Shown here: one piece after another, positions 1 to 15,066 of the stretch
Layout: the number at the start of each line of letters is the position of its first letter
Position numbering within the stretch: position 1 is the first letter of the stretch
NCBI GenBank assembly: GCA_964006375.1
Contig: OZ023270.1
Location: 78,054,891 to 78,118,890, forward strand
DNA: 64,000 nucleotides
Direction of reading: 5' to 3'
Source of the DNA: Tillus elongatus
Lineage: Eukaryota > Arthropoda > Insecta > Coleoptera > Cleridae
Notes under the pieces: generated by a model
The model's database searches: none
Seen by the model: the letters and a program-made list of their open reading frames with translations, nothing else
Told to the model about the DNA's origin: nothing
Made by a program: the position numbers and the translations under genes

Positions 1-930
1 AAGGGTTTAAAAAATTCTCGATAGATTGACAACAACCAGAACAATTAATATTAGTGTAATTATGACGTTATTTGACAGCCTACCACGTACTTGATTTTTC
101 AGCAAATAACAACCACTGTAAATTCATGTGACATCGATCTGAGTAATATTTTATTTTTTGTGATGAAACTAACAATTTTATGAGAAAATGCCAAGACATA
201 AAAATTGCTAAATGAATCCTTCTTTTTAAGTCATTTCTTTAATAGAAAAGGGTACACACGATAAAAAGTACTGATAAAAAATAATGTAAGAGGTTTTTTC
301 ACCCTCTTGTGATAACATTATAGGGTTACAAAATCGATTTAAAACTGTCGTTTTGTTAGCCTTATGCATCTGCAAAATTTCGTTTTTTTTTAAATTATTT
401 CATAACGGAGAAATTTAATGAAAACTTTATTTTTGCCAAAATTTCAAAGGGCTGTAACTTGGAGGAGAAGGGGGTTTCAAGAAAAACTTTTTAAAAAAAC
501 ACCCCTTATTTGCGCCAAAGAATCACCCTGTAAAATTTTTCACATCAATTTAGAAACAGCTTGTATATAACCGTGAAAATGAGTTACAACTAAAAACAAA
601 TATATATGGCAACAGTGTATCAGGGGCAAATTACATGAGCATAGTAATAATAATGAATAGCATTATGGTGTATGAGTGTGGTCGGATCGGGACAAGGTGT
701 ATCTGTCTCCGGGAACAGCGGGCGGTCCGGATTCTCAAACGCGGTGCTCAGCGCTCATCCTTCCACACAGAGGCCCCCCAAAATCAACACCGACCTCAAC
801 AACTTTAACATAGTCTACGATAAAAAAATCATAGTATAAAACACTTAAAATGAATAATTATCTCATAAATAGCTATTAAAGATTTTTATTAATTGTTTTT
901 GCCCTTACTTGGTGGAACCTTTCCATACTA
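1..930. other. AT-rich stretch with no recognised gene
   Basis: I see no coding region, RNA gene or clear repeat boundary here. Positions 670-790 are noticeably GC-richer than the surroundings but have no open frame or motif I recognise. The stretch around 390-580 has the look of old decayed transposon DNA, but I cannot assign it. Confidence 0.5.
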
Positions 931-933
931 AAG

Positions 934-1049
934 ACAGATGTAGAGACTACTTCTCTGGCTTCACAATCAGGTCTCTTATCAGATGATGCCGTAAATGCGG
1001 TAAAGAAAACAAACACTTGTAGAGTCAGAGAAGTAATCTTTACATCTGT
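934..1049. repeat. Imperfect inverted repeat (about 116 nt hairpin)
   Basis: The left arm starts ACAGATGTAGAGACTACTTC and pairs with the right arm ending in TACATCTGT, with several mismatches over about 25 bp. The interior has a smaller hairpin around GCCG..CGGT. It may be a small MITE or a decayed structured RNA. I considered a hammerhead ribozyme and rejected it. Confidence 0.45.
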
Positions 1050-1242
1050 GTTAATTAAATATTTTGTAAAAGTGTTATTTGGATTAACATTTTTTTTTTA
1101 AATCCTAGTAATTTGTGAGTGAAAAAGTTATAAACTAAAATATGTAAATAAAGTTTTAGTTAAAAAAGAAAGATTATAAAACAGCTTTACTGGCTTCTCT
1201 TTCGATCGGTATAATTAAAGCTTTCACATCATAACGTTACAT

Positions 1243-1402
1243 CCCTCGGAGGGGACGTAAATGCGTCGGTTTTGTGTGTCATATGATGTTTGAAACATTA
1301 AAGATCCTCACCCGTCTTACAGAAAGTCTGGATTCGGCAACATTTCGAGGATAGTGAGGTGAAACTGCTCCCTGGCGTCGGTGGTTGGCCATAATCGCAC
1401 AA
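1243..1402 (+). mobile_element. SINE fragment, tRNA-like head missing
   Basis: The segment matches the central and 3' parts of the SINEs at 11462-11785 and 34243-34582. It shares GGGGACGTAAA, a form of the TTAAAGATCC block, GAGGTGAAACTGCTCCCTGG and GTTGGCCATAATCGC. The tRNA-derived head with the polymerase III boxes is absent, so this is a 5'-truncated or decayed copy. It is more diverged from the other two than they are from each other. Confidence 0.65.
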
Positions 1403-1653
1403 ATTGACCGACTTTAAAAAAACCAAAGCACAATACAAATCTTAAACCCTCATTTTCAGGTTAGGTACTTTTAATAATCCTAACATCATGTATTTAGGCT
1501 CATAGAGACGGAAAAAAATAAAAGTGCCCATAAGGAAAAACAAACTTGAATTTCGATGTTTAAAAATTATAAAAGATTAAAAATCTGACGTCACCGTTAT
1601 GTTAAGCTACCCCACTAAGTGATGAGTGAAACTTGTGACGAGCACTGATAAGT

Positions 1654-1796
1654 ACACTTGGAGAACCCAAATCACCACAACACATCTTTTAAAGATCATT
1701 TCGAAATTTTCATCCTGCGATGACGCTAACTTTGTTTATGAAACGATCGTTAGGTCATTAAAAAATAAGCTGTGGTAATTTCGGTTCTCCAAGTGT
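1654..1796. mobile_element. MITE with ~33-bp terminal inverted repeats
   Basis: The left end ACACTTGGAGAACCCAAATC has an imperfect inverse at the right end (GGTTCTCCAAGTGT). Total length is about 143 bp and there is no coding potential. A second, one-ended fragment lies near 30645-30697 and shares flanking bases (GATAAGTAC), so the true end may lie slightly further out. The superfamily is not determinable. Confidence 0.6.
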
Positions 1797-1842
1797 CAGT
1801 AGCGGCGCGTGCCTTAATGCATTGGGGGTGCGCAAGTAAAAA

Positions 1843-2541
<699 letters not shown>

Positions 2542-5015
2542 AATGAAGGGCTCTACTCTTTTTTCCCCGAAAATGTATTACAAAAAACTTTCTTACTAAA
2601 CTAACTAAACTTGATAATTATTAACTACTTATCAAGTTTTCCTCTAATTAGTTATAGGTCATAGTAGTTAAAAAGTCCCTTAAAAAGTTAACCTTTAAAA
2701 TATTATCCACTAAATTAGTCACAGTATCAAAATTATTTTGTCCACTAATTAAGCAACCCGAAGTAGTAGCCATCATAATAACAATTGTATTGTTAGAACA
2801 TGTAAACAGCAACGAAATGATCTAATTAAAATCAATCCTACGCGAAGCACAACACGAAAATTACTACACACGCTCTACGAAAACTGCCCTTCAAACTGCA
2901 AGTGTGGAATTTTAAAGTGCACAACCAGATTGCTTATTCGGTCGTTTTTGACGAAGGTAGTCGATCATTTCGCAACGAAGTATCGCATTTTCTTAGAGCG
3001 CCGAAAAATACACACCGCCGCGCGACTCATGTATATGGATGTATATAACGTCTGCAACCATAAACACACTATACTTCTTCTGATTCTGTGTGTAATGACT
3101 GCCGACTCTGCGATCCTTGATCCTCGATATACTAATTTTGTTTGTTAAATGCAGGTGGTAAAAAAGTAAATAAAAATTTATTAAAATATAGCATAGTAAA
3201 AATATTATTTTTTCCACGACAGGCGGCAGTGCGCGGGCACGGGAACACTTATTGAGGAGCCGCCCCTACCAAGTGTACTTGTTACGTACTTGTTACGTAC
3301 TTCCTAGACTCTTGGCCTATGGTTACGTTGCCAGTTCTTTTGATGTGGTATGCAGTCAATGAGAGGGTTGTTAAATAAATAAGATAAAGTCAAAATTCAG
3401 GGCTCAAATATATAATCATTCGAATTAAATAAATAAAATAAAACTTAATAGCTCTATGATTTCTAATCTATCCTACTATAAAGTCTACCATTTCCCGAAC
3501 TGTCACTATAAGATAACGTAAAAGTTCAAACTAAAATATAATATAATCATGCGAATTAGATTACCTCCTACCATATGACATATCTCCTAACAAAATCTAA
3601 TATGTGATTCTTCCTCTATGATTTCTAATCTATACTACTCTACAATCTATACTACTCTACAATTCCCGAACTGTCACTTTCTAGCATCGAACTAATGAAC
3701 TAACTAACCTCTTAGCATATGACATATCTCCTAACAACAAAATTTAATGAAACAAATAACTTCTACTCTTCTTAACCCGCACTATTCGGTGATAAAAGGA
3801 AATATTAAATTGTTTCCCAAAATTGCAATTGCAGTTTTGTTTACATCAGACTCATATAAAATTAGTACATCCGCAATTAATGGATAATTATGCGAATTCC
3901 AGGTAAGCTAATGCTAACACTAATACTGTAAAAATGTGAACTCTGGTTTGAACAATTACTTATTGCCGATCCTTAAAACTATTTACATAAAATTACGACT
4001 TAGCTGTTTATTCCAGGTACGGCTCCAAGACCTCACTAATTACACTTGTTCCCATAACTAATAACTGTCCATGAATATAATTTGGTTTTCCAACTCAATC
4101 AGCTACTGATGAACGAATGTGATAATCCCATACTAGCCATACTTGGTTTTATGCATGCAGCATAACAACCAGAACCGTTCAAAAGACAGAATCCAAGCAT
4201 AAGAAATCCAGAAATACTGAAATACAGGAACCCCGATACAAAAATTTACCAGGAATCCAAAAAACAGGCCGGAAGAGAAAACCCTAAAATGTTCAAAATA
4301 TGAAGGCAACCATGGTTATTTAATTTCAATCTCCAATCACTTACCCAGGCACAGGGGTTTCCTCACTTATACAAATAGCTTCAACGAAATTCTTAAAATC
4401 ATAATTGTGAAAATTCTCTAACATTTATATCTTCCATTTAAGTATCTTAAATATTCACTACAAGAACTTGTGAGAGAATAATACTAAGAGTGCATAAATC
4501 AACTGAAATTTCACGCCATCCTTATCTCTTGATCGCCTGGTTGATATGAAAATTGATTAAAATAAAATCAACTGGAAGATAATTAAATACAATTTTAAAG
4601 GAAATTCAAGTTCCCTTACTCGACTATAGGGGGAGACACCTTCCGGTGGCTGGCTTTCTTATCAGAAGAAAAATAGTAAACAACAGGATAGTAAACAAAT
4701 GAAGATTTTAACCAAACTATGCATCCACCTAAAGTGAAATAATAGTGTAATAATAGTATTTAGTGTTTTTAAGTGTCCAGTGCATACAGAGAGTTTGTTA
4801 AATAGGGTTTTGGTATCCTTTTTATATAGAATTTATGCAAAATAGTCATATACACGGCCAGACCGTAACACTGCGCCATTTACATCAACAATCCAAATTC
4901 ATCGAATTATCTATACACGCTGGTCCAAATGTTATGATACATAGAGCAGCAGTATATTTTCTCGGCATCAACGCAATACCTACTTACCTACATAGGAACC
5001 TACCTTAGTTAAAAA
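2542..5015. other. AT-rich stretch without recognised gene; contains local duplications
   Basis: No open frame with recognisable content is present. A segment of about 150-170 bp is imperfectly duplicated: 3450-3600 and 3613-3755 share CTATGATTTCTAATCTAT, CCCGAACTGTCACT and CATATGACATATCTCCTAAC. Within it, a 17-bp motif around 3630-3662 is repeated twice in tandem. At 3275-3302 an 11-bp motif (ACTTGTTACGT) is also tandemly repeated. Nothing else stands out. Confidence 0.45.
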
Positions 5016-5019
5016 GTTG

Positions 5020-5170
5020 GAAAAAGCTCTTTCGAGAGCCACAATGGCAATCTGGACTTGCCGTTAGACTCGTAGGAAAGACATGGGAAGTGAATCCGAG
5101 GATGGTATATTTGATAAACCAAACTGTGGTTAAACCCATGGTCACATACACATCTATAGCATGGTGACCG
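5020..5170 (+). pseudogene. Fragment of non-LTR reverse transcriptase (C-terminal RT region)
   Basis: Translating the plus strand gives a stretch (about 5058-5170) reading LVGKTWEVNPRMVY then VVKPMVTYTSIAW. This matches the part just downstream of the RT fingers/palm in RNase H-bearing I-type retrotransposons. The 56.4-kb element of this window has the analogous RRLYGKTWGLRPSMSHWLY, and the 18.2-kb element has IYTAIVRPIILYGALVWW. It is only about 50 codons long and has a frame change near 5055. It is a relic; no other part of the element was found nearby. Confidence 0.6.
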
Positions 5171-5384
5171 ATGTTAATTATGAGCCAGCCTTTATTATAC
5201 TTACTTATCTTATGCTTATATATGTGATATAAACATAAAAAAAGAAGTGAAACAGCAAGTGAATTTATTTACTTTAGTGCTGCATTCGATATTATGTAAA
5301 AAAGGCAAGATAGGCGACGTTGTAGGATGTAATTTCGGTAAACTTATAGTTTACTGCATGGAGGGTTTTTACATTTTTTTTTCA

Positions 5385-5770
5385 GAAACGTGCTTAGAAC
5401 CCTCCTTGGATGCACAGGCCACAAGGCAAAGTTGTTGCAAACAACGCTCAAAAAAGTTATGGGACCAAGAAAGAATAGGGGTGCTGATCGGGGAGGAAAT
5501 ATGAGCGGAAAATGCTAAAAAAATATAGTCGGACTTTGATTACATGCGTTTTTCACATTTTGCAGCAATACCTCCTTTAAACGCTGTCTACCCGCACCGC
5601 ATCCATATTCGCCCAGGACCAGTAACTTTCTTGGGGGTTGCTCGCAAGAAATTGTTCTTGTGCTTTATGCTTTGCAGGTAGTTGCGTATGCATGCACGAG
5701 GGGAAGGAGAAACCCCTGTGTTTTGGGTGAGGGTGCAAAAACCCTCCTCGACCTAGGGGTTCTTCTTCCC
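5385..5770 (+). mobile_element. Diverged half copy of the palindromic fold-back element
   Basis: This aligns with one arm of the palindrome at 7048-7888. Shared landmarks in order are CAGAAAC, TATGGGACCA, ATAGGGGTGCTG, GGAAATATGAGC, GAAAATGC, TTTTTCACAT, CTACCCGCACCGC, GTAACTT, TTCTTGTG and TTTATG. Only one arm is present, so it does not fold back on itself. Short ORFs here are by-products. Confidence 0.6.
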
Positions 5771-6017
5771 CTTCTTCATGAACCACGGGAATTTTTTTTA
5801 ATGTTCAGCTTTTTAGTGTAGTTTTTGTTGAGTATATTTCCTGTTTATCAATTTATTTGTTTGAGTTTTGTATCTAACTTACAGTATAAATATTTATGAT
5901 AGATATCATGTTTCTGCTTGCCTTTCTTTACTTTACTTTTTACCGTTCGTTAGTAAATAAAGTAATGTTTTATAACTTTTAATACAAGGCTAAATCACTA
6001 TAATATATTATTCTTAT

Positions 6018-6190
6018 GAAAATTCACTACCATAACGCACTTGCTGCGTCCCAAAGATTTTTGTTATAACACAGTGTCAAATTTTTTTATGGAATAAAGT
6101 ATTATTATTATCATTATTACTATTTAAGTTGTTTTAATTATCTAAATCAATTATAGTAAGGTCTGCTACCATAACACTCTTGCTGCGTCA
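6018..6190. repeat. Two isolated end modules of the (TA)n family
   Basis: Positions 6018-6052 and 6163-6190 each carry the motif CACTACCATAACGCACTTGC or a diverged form, ending CTGCGTC. They are about 145 bp apart with unrelated AT-rich sequence between them, and they precede the (TA)n copy starting near 6222. Confidence 0.6.
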
Positions 6191-6221
6191 ATACTATTTA
6201 AAGTTGTTATATATTTTTTAT

Positions 6222-8149
<1,928 letters not shown>

Positions 8150-8150
<1 letters not shown>

Positions 8151-8326
8151 AAAAATGTTCAAGCAAATTTTCAAACAATAAAGTTATTTCGATGAAATAT
8201 GGTACATTGTTTCTACTATATAGGCAAGCAAGTTTGATGCCTGCTTTCATCAAAGAAAGACATTTGCTATTAAAAATATATATTTTTTTAAATTCGCTAC
8301 CATAACGCACTTGCTGCGTCCAGACT
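8150..8326 (+). repeat. Truncated end module of the (TA)n family
   Basis: This repeats the second half of the end module directly after the previous copy: AATAAAGTTATTTCGATGAA, CATTGTTTCTACTATATAGG, GATGCCTGCTTTC, then TCGCTACCATAACGCACTTG and GCGTCCAGAC. It is a partial tandem duplication. Confidence 0.65.
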
Positions 8327-8923
8327 TTTTTTAAGCTATCTTAGTATTTTGTATATTTCAAATTTAACATTCGCTATAAAAAATTAGATATAAATAATAT
8401 TGAGTCATATTCCCTGATCATTTCGATAAAGCGTTGATAGAATGAAGTTTCGTCAGGATACGTATAAATAATTTTTACATAAATATTTAAATGTTTAATA
8501 TGCACCAATTTAAAACCTTATCTCTTTATAAGCGATAAGGATCTGACAAAAACAATTGGGATCCGTTTAGTCATGACGACCAGTACTTCGGCTATCAACA
8601 GACGACATAGACGTGTGTGGTTTCAGTTAGCCGTGGAAATCCGGTGTTATTAAAGCCTGTGCTCTAGTTTACGTAATATTTGAACATTTCACTGTTGAAT
8701 TTAGTTTAGATACTTTTGTGTTAAAACTTCTTGTTGTGTCGACGCAAGTAATCAATAGTTTTCCCGAAACAACGGATTCTATGGACAGTGGATTCATGTA
8801 AAGGTAGGAATTATACAATTTTATATTATTGGGTATAAAAAAGGCGGAAATACATAATATAAACTAGTTTATGATAGAAATTGTTAAAAGATACCACTTT
8901 TGTGTATAAATAAATTTCCTTTA
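8327..8923. other. Unassigned AT-rich stretch
   Basis: I find no coding frame, TIR or repeat shared with the rest of the window. Around 8570-8660 the composition is more balanced, but there is no recognisable gene. Confidence 0.4.
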
Positions 8924-9043
8924 TTAGTGAATTTTCTTTAAAAAATTCACTAATGAGGAGATCCCGACTTTTGAATGTTGAAAAAATTTCTTCAAATGAG
9001 CGCTAATTAGGCCCCCTAGAACACATATCCGGGGTTAGTTTCA

Positions 9044-9120
<77 letters not shown>
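8924..9120 (+). mobile_element. (TA)n-family, hairpin end plus (TA)n only
   Basis: It begins with the TAGTGAATTTTC..AAATTCACTA hairpin, continues with GAGGAGATCCCGACTTTTGA, CCCCCTAGAAC and CATATCCGGGG, and ends in (TA)n at 9049-9118. Unrelated sequence follows, so the half beyond the tract is missing. Confidence 0.7.
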
Positions 9121-9122
<2 letters not shown>

Positions 9123-9351
9123 ACCTATATGGGAATAATACGTGGATAAATAAAATTAAATTACTGCAACACTTTAAAAAGGCACTTAAAACTTTAAAAC
9201 ACAAAAAGAACATGGAATTATTATCAAGCTATTTTCTTCACACAAATTTGTGTTAGCGTTAGCACTGTCCGGAACGGGGTGAAAACTGAAAACATTAAAA
9301 GTAGTTCAATGTTCATATGGTACTAAATAATAAAATGTGTAAAAATCCTGG

Positions 9352-9703
9352 ATGCAGAAAGTGCGTTATGGTAGTGAATTTTCATAGAAATGATCTGGCA
9401 CAAAATATTTTATTATAACTTTTTTTTCTAGCAACATAGAAATCTAAATTTTGGTGTATAGTTTAATTTTTATATCGTTAACCTACCTACCGAATTTGGT
9501 TATTTTATCTTTTTTATTTTTTGAGATGCAAATTTTTTTCGAATGAAAACTCAAAATTTTCCCGGAAAACCTCGTCTGATTTTCCTGACTAACAAACTTA
9601 TCCAAGCCATTTACAGAAGGAAGGTACATGCCAAATTTTATCAAAATCGGCCGATTATATTTTGAGTTATCGGTGTGATACCTATATGATTGTGATATAT
9701 ATA

Positions 9704-9768
<65 letters not shown>
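9352..9768 (-). mobile_element. (TA)n-family, short-form half copy
   Basis: The minus strand runs from (TA)n (about 9690-9766) through GATAACTC, the CAAATTTGG block and AAATGATC to the end module at about 9352 (inverse of CACTACCATAACGCACTT). This short form lacks the roughly 700-bp middle of the long form and joins the module through ATCATTTCTATGAAAATTC, as in the copies at 14587-15066 and 21141-21687. The hairpin end is missing. Confidence 0.65.
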
Positions 9769-9769
<1 letters not shown>

Positions 9770-10055
9770 TATAGTTTATTGTTATATAAATAGTACAAAG
9801 CATCTTACAAATAAGTATAAACTTGTGGCTGCAGATGATGCAATTTTGACTAAATTTTAATCTAAATGTCAATTGTTCTAAAGTTCTGTCATCTAACTTC
9901 TAATCTCCAAAATTACCTCAGCTCATTATGTACCATTACAATTTCTAGAAATATGGATGATACTTGAAATCAGTTTCTTCATTTTAATCAAAAATTTCTG
10001 TATTTTAAAACTTGATTCATTCAATTAAATTCTACATATTTTTCAACAGAAACAT

Positions 10056-10285
<230 letters not shown>

Positions 10286-10772
10286 TTATAGTCTTTGATT
10301 CTAGAATACTGTGGTCTATGCAAGCGCAGTCGTAATGTTTGTAAATAATGCTATCACAACGTTTGTTAAACCGGCGTTCCATTCATTTGTCTTGAGCGGT
10401 ATCTTTACCGCTCACTGCAGTGTTAAAAGCAATGGTATTTTCCTAACTAAAATGGGTGGGGGACTGTACTGTATACCAATACAGCTCTATCGACTAAGTT
10501 GTTCGGAAATATTAACGCACACCTAACCCGAATTTATTCCCAGTTGCTATTGACCTACTCATATTCTCTGAATGAAGACGTGGTACCTACTTCATTCCAA
10601 GTCACTATTAACCGACTATTTATGAAATAAAATAAGTAAATTAAATCGATTGTCATAAAATATGTAATGTATTAAGACTAAGGGAAAAGAAATAAAACAT
10701 ATTTAACTGTGCACATTTTAATTATATTTTAGGGTGTGCGGCGCACACTTACCTCACTAGGAGAAATCGCTA

Positions 10773-10774
<2 letters not shown>
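10286..10774. other. Unassigned stretch
   Basis: A 71-codon open frame at 10311-10526 has no features I recognise. No repeat shared with the rest of the window is visible. Confidence 0.35.

Positions 10775-10775
<1 letters not shown>

Positions 10776-10853
<78 letters not shown>
10776..10853. repeat. (TA)n tract
   Basis: About 39 uninterrupted TA units. It lies about 270 bp upstream of a (TA)n-family block that starts with CACACCGATAACTC at 11126. The sequence between is not family-like, which suggests an insertion or a rearranged copy. Confidence 0.85.
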
Positions 10854-10857
<4 letters not shown>

Positions 10858-11117
10858 AAAGAAAGTCGTAATATTTTCACAAATATCAAAGATAGCTATA
10901 GAGAATGCTACACAAAGTCACACTTATTTTTTAATCTATATCCAAAAATGCAATAAAAAGTATAGCATTCTATTTAAAATAACGAAGTTGATAGCTACTT
11001 CCGGTGCAACCAGAAGTTCCACAAACCTGAATATATTTTCCTGATATAGCTTACATAATCACATGAAAATTTAGTTAAACGTTTTTTCGGCTAGCTCTAA
11101 GGGTAAGGGATATATAG

Positions 11118-12335
11118 AGGAATTACACACCGATAACTCAAAGAATAATGGGCCGAGCTTCATTAAATTTGGTGAATACCTTCCTTTTGCAAGTGGCTTG
11201 GATGGGTTCGTTAGCCAGGAAAGCCGGTCCAGGTTTTCCCGGAAAATTTTGTGTTTTCTTTCGAGAAGAAATTGCGCAGGTTTATATCATTATAAGTAAT
11301 CTACGTACCAAAATTTAGCCCTCTAAGTCAAAAGACAAAAAAGTTATAGGCATTTAAAGAAAAATAAATGGGGGTTTTCCTCAAAACGTCAAAGTGGCGA
11401 TTTAAAACGTCTCTGCTGCTTTAGCAGTGTTCTTCGTTTCTTTAACGTCGGCCTATTTCCGCGACTATGGCCAATCACCGACGCCAGGGAGCAGTTTCAC
11501 CTCACTCTCCTGGAAATTGAGCCGAACCCCTGTCTTTCTGTAAGAAGGGTAGGGATCTATAACGTGCCCAACATCGCATGGACACGGGACCGACGGCTTT
11601 ACGCCCCCTCCGAAGGGCAGAACGTGCAGACATTCAACTTGCTCAAATACAATGTCAGAGCCTCGGTTGATGTTAATTTTACAGTTTGTACTGAAAAAGT
11701 GAAAGGAGTACCCCGGGATCGAACCCAGTACCCTTCGATTCAGAGGCACACGTTCTTACCCATGAACCACCGAGGTTCTTAGTTTTAGCTATAGAATTTA
11801 TCGTTTAGTGGTATATAATTTTTGTCGAAGTTTCGTAAATAATAATAAAGTTCAATATATCCGTTATTATACAAGATACGACTAAAGTTTATATACATTA
11901 ATTATAGGGTGTCGTGAGCTACATTTAAAAAAAATATTTCTACAATCACAGGATGGCCCATAAGTCGTTGGTGATACAAATTTTCTTTTTTTTTTAATCA
12001 AACGCGCCTTATGTTATTGCATTTTGCATTTTCTATCGAAATAAGGGATGTTTGTAAGAAAAGAAATGCGGGACGCAGCAAGTGTGTTATGGTAGCGAAT
12101 TTTCATTAAATTCTTTAAATTTGACTTGCTCAATTTGCTATTAACCTATAAGGTTGACCAAGAAACCAGGTTTTTTCGGGAAAACTTTAAGTTTACTTTC
12201 GAAAATTTTTCATACATTAAAGTTATTTTGATGAAACATGGCACATTGTTTCTACTATATAGGTTATACTGGTAACCAAATTTGATGACTGCTTTCTTAA
12301 AAAACACATATTTGCTATTAGATACGTTTGGAATG
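11118..12335 (+). mobile_element. (TA)n-family long-form copy, interrupted by a SINE
   Basis: From CACACCGATAACTC it runs through GGTTTTCCCGGAAAA and GTTTTCCTCAAAACGTCAAA to about 11420, is broken by the minus-strand SINE (11462-11785), and resumes with TTTTAGCTATAGA and GGTATATAATTTTT. Then come ATATATCCGTTATTATACAA, ATTATAGGGTGTC, GGCCCATAAGTCG and the end module at 12069, which loses its closing end near 12330. Confidence 0.7.
11462..11785 (-). mobile_element. tRNA-derived SINE, full length
   Basis: On the minus strand it starts with a tRNA-like head, CCTCGGTGGTTCATGGGTAA (box A-like), followed by GGGTTCGATCCC, a perfect box B for polymerase III. The body has ACTTTTTCAGTACAAACTGT, AACCGAGGCTCTGA, GAGCAAGTTGAATG, GCGTAAAGCCGTCGGTCCCG and GGGCACGTTATAGATCCC. 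The tail is GGTGAAACTGCTCCCTGGCG and GATTGGCCATAGTCGCGG. It is over 85% alike by eye to 34243-34582. The GTCCCGTG..CACGTTA block resembles the central domain of MetaSINEs as I remember it. Short ORFs here are not genes. Confidence 0.8.
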
Positions 12336-12658
12336 TTATTACGTTTGAAAAGTTTAACAATTATACCAATATTTGTTTATTACATACCTTTAAATTCCAA
12401 AAGATATTTAAAAAAATGCCACCTTAGCAAGTGGATTTATGGTAGCGAATTTTAATAAAAATTCTAATAGCTTTTTCACCAACTTACAAAGTTCAATTTT
12501 AATCCATGGTACCCTCTTTTAAGGTAAATTAGCTGTCTAATAAATTGTGTCGGTAAAGCTGCATTATTTTCAAATGATTTTTTTAAATAAAACGATAAAT
12601 TGTCGCAAAGAAATTAAACTAATCGCGCCAACGAACTTATTTAAGCCATTTCAAAAAA
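12336..12658. repeat. Diverged (TA)n-family-related DNA
   Basis: AGCAAGTGGATTTATGGTAG at about 12428 and CAACGAACTTATTTAAGCCA near 12630 echo the end module and the internal block of the family. The rest is too diverged to align by eye. It is probably an older copy or a related subfamily. Confidence 0.4.
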
Positions 12659-12659
12659 G

Positions 12660-14000
<1,341 letters not shown>

Positions 14001-14003
14001 AAA

Positions 14004-14565
14004 AGTCTGGACGCAGCAAGTGCGGTATGGTAGTGATTTTTCATAAAAATGTTTTTAATAGCCAATATGTCTTTTTTAAAGAAATCAGAGATCAAATTTG
14101 ACTGTCAGTATAACCTATATATTGTAGAAACAATGTACCGTATTTCATCATAATAACTTTATTGTTCGAAAATGTAAAAAAAAAACCAAAAATAAACTTA
14201 AAATGTTCCCTGGCCAACGAACCTTAGGTTAAATAGCAAATGAAGCTATTAAAATATTAAGCATTTATTGAAAATTCGTTACCATAATGCACTTGCAGCG
14301 TCCAGATTTTCTTTTCCTACAAACATGCATAATATTTCCATGCAAAATGCAAAAATACAATAATATAAGGCGTGTTCGATTAAGAAAAAGACAATTTGTA
14401 TCAACAACGACTTATGGGCCATCCTGTGATTGCAAAAATAATTTTATAAGATTCAGCTCAAGACACCCTATAAGTAACGTATACAATTTTTTCTCGTATC
14501 TTGTATAATAACGGATATATTGACCTTTACCATCCGAAAATTCACTAAAAAATATAGACCATTTA
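14004..14565 (-). mobile_element. (TA)n-family, end module and proximal body
   Basis: It abuts the previous copy directly. The end module 14007-14307 has both inverse ends (GGACGCAGCAAGTGCGG and GCACTTGCAGCGTCC). The body proceeds through AACGACTTATGGGCCATCCT and AACGGATATATTGACC, and then breaks into the next, plus-oriented copy. Confidence 0.7.
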
Positions 14566-14586
14566 ACGACAAACTCTATAACTATA

Positions 14587-14686
14587 GAAAATTCACTAAT
14601 GGGAAGATCCCGACTTTTGAATTTTGAAAATTTTTTGCAAATGAGCGCAAACTAGAACCCCTAGAACCCAGTTTAAATTTTTATAT

Positions 14687-14757
<71 letters not shown>

Positions 14758-15066
14758 GGGCAGATTTTGATACAATTTGGCATGTGCCTTCCTTTTGTAA
14801 ATGGCCTGGATAAGTTTGTTAGTCAGCAAAAGCGGACGAGGTTTTCCGGGAAAATTTTCAGTCTTCATCCGAAAAAAAATGTTTATCTCAAAAAATAAAA
14901 AAGCTATGATAACCAAATTTGGTAGGTAGGTCTACAATATAAAAAGTAAAATATACACCAAAATTTAGATTTCTATGTTACAAAAAAAAAGTTATAATGA
15001 AATATTTTTTGCCAGATCATTTCTATGAAAATTCACTACCATAACGCACTTGCTGCGTACAGGCTT
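14587..15066 (+). mobile_element. (TA)n-family, short form
   Basis: It starts in the hairpin end (AAAATTCACTAATGGGAAGA), passes CCCCTAGAACCCA, (TA)n at 14692-14755, the AAGTTTGTTAGTCAGC and TTTTCCGGGAAAA block, and ends with GCCAGATCATTTCTATGAAA and CACTACCATAACGCACTTGC at 15066. The length is about 480 bp, close to the 21141-21687 copy. It truncates the pogo-like pseudogene. Confidence 0.7.

Noticed and set aside
934..1049. Hairpin as a hammerhead ribozyme
   Set aside because: The core-like CAGATGA has A in place of an invariant U, the segment between stem I and the core is about 20 nt too long, and the GAAA context does not fit.
11465..11782. ORFs of 72-94 codons on both strands
   Set aside because: They lie entirely within the SINE; the related ORF at 34234-34503 shows the same repeat origin.
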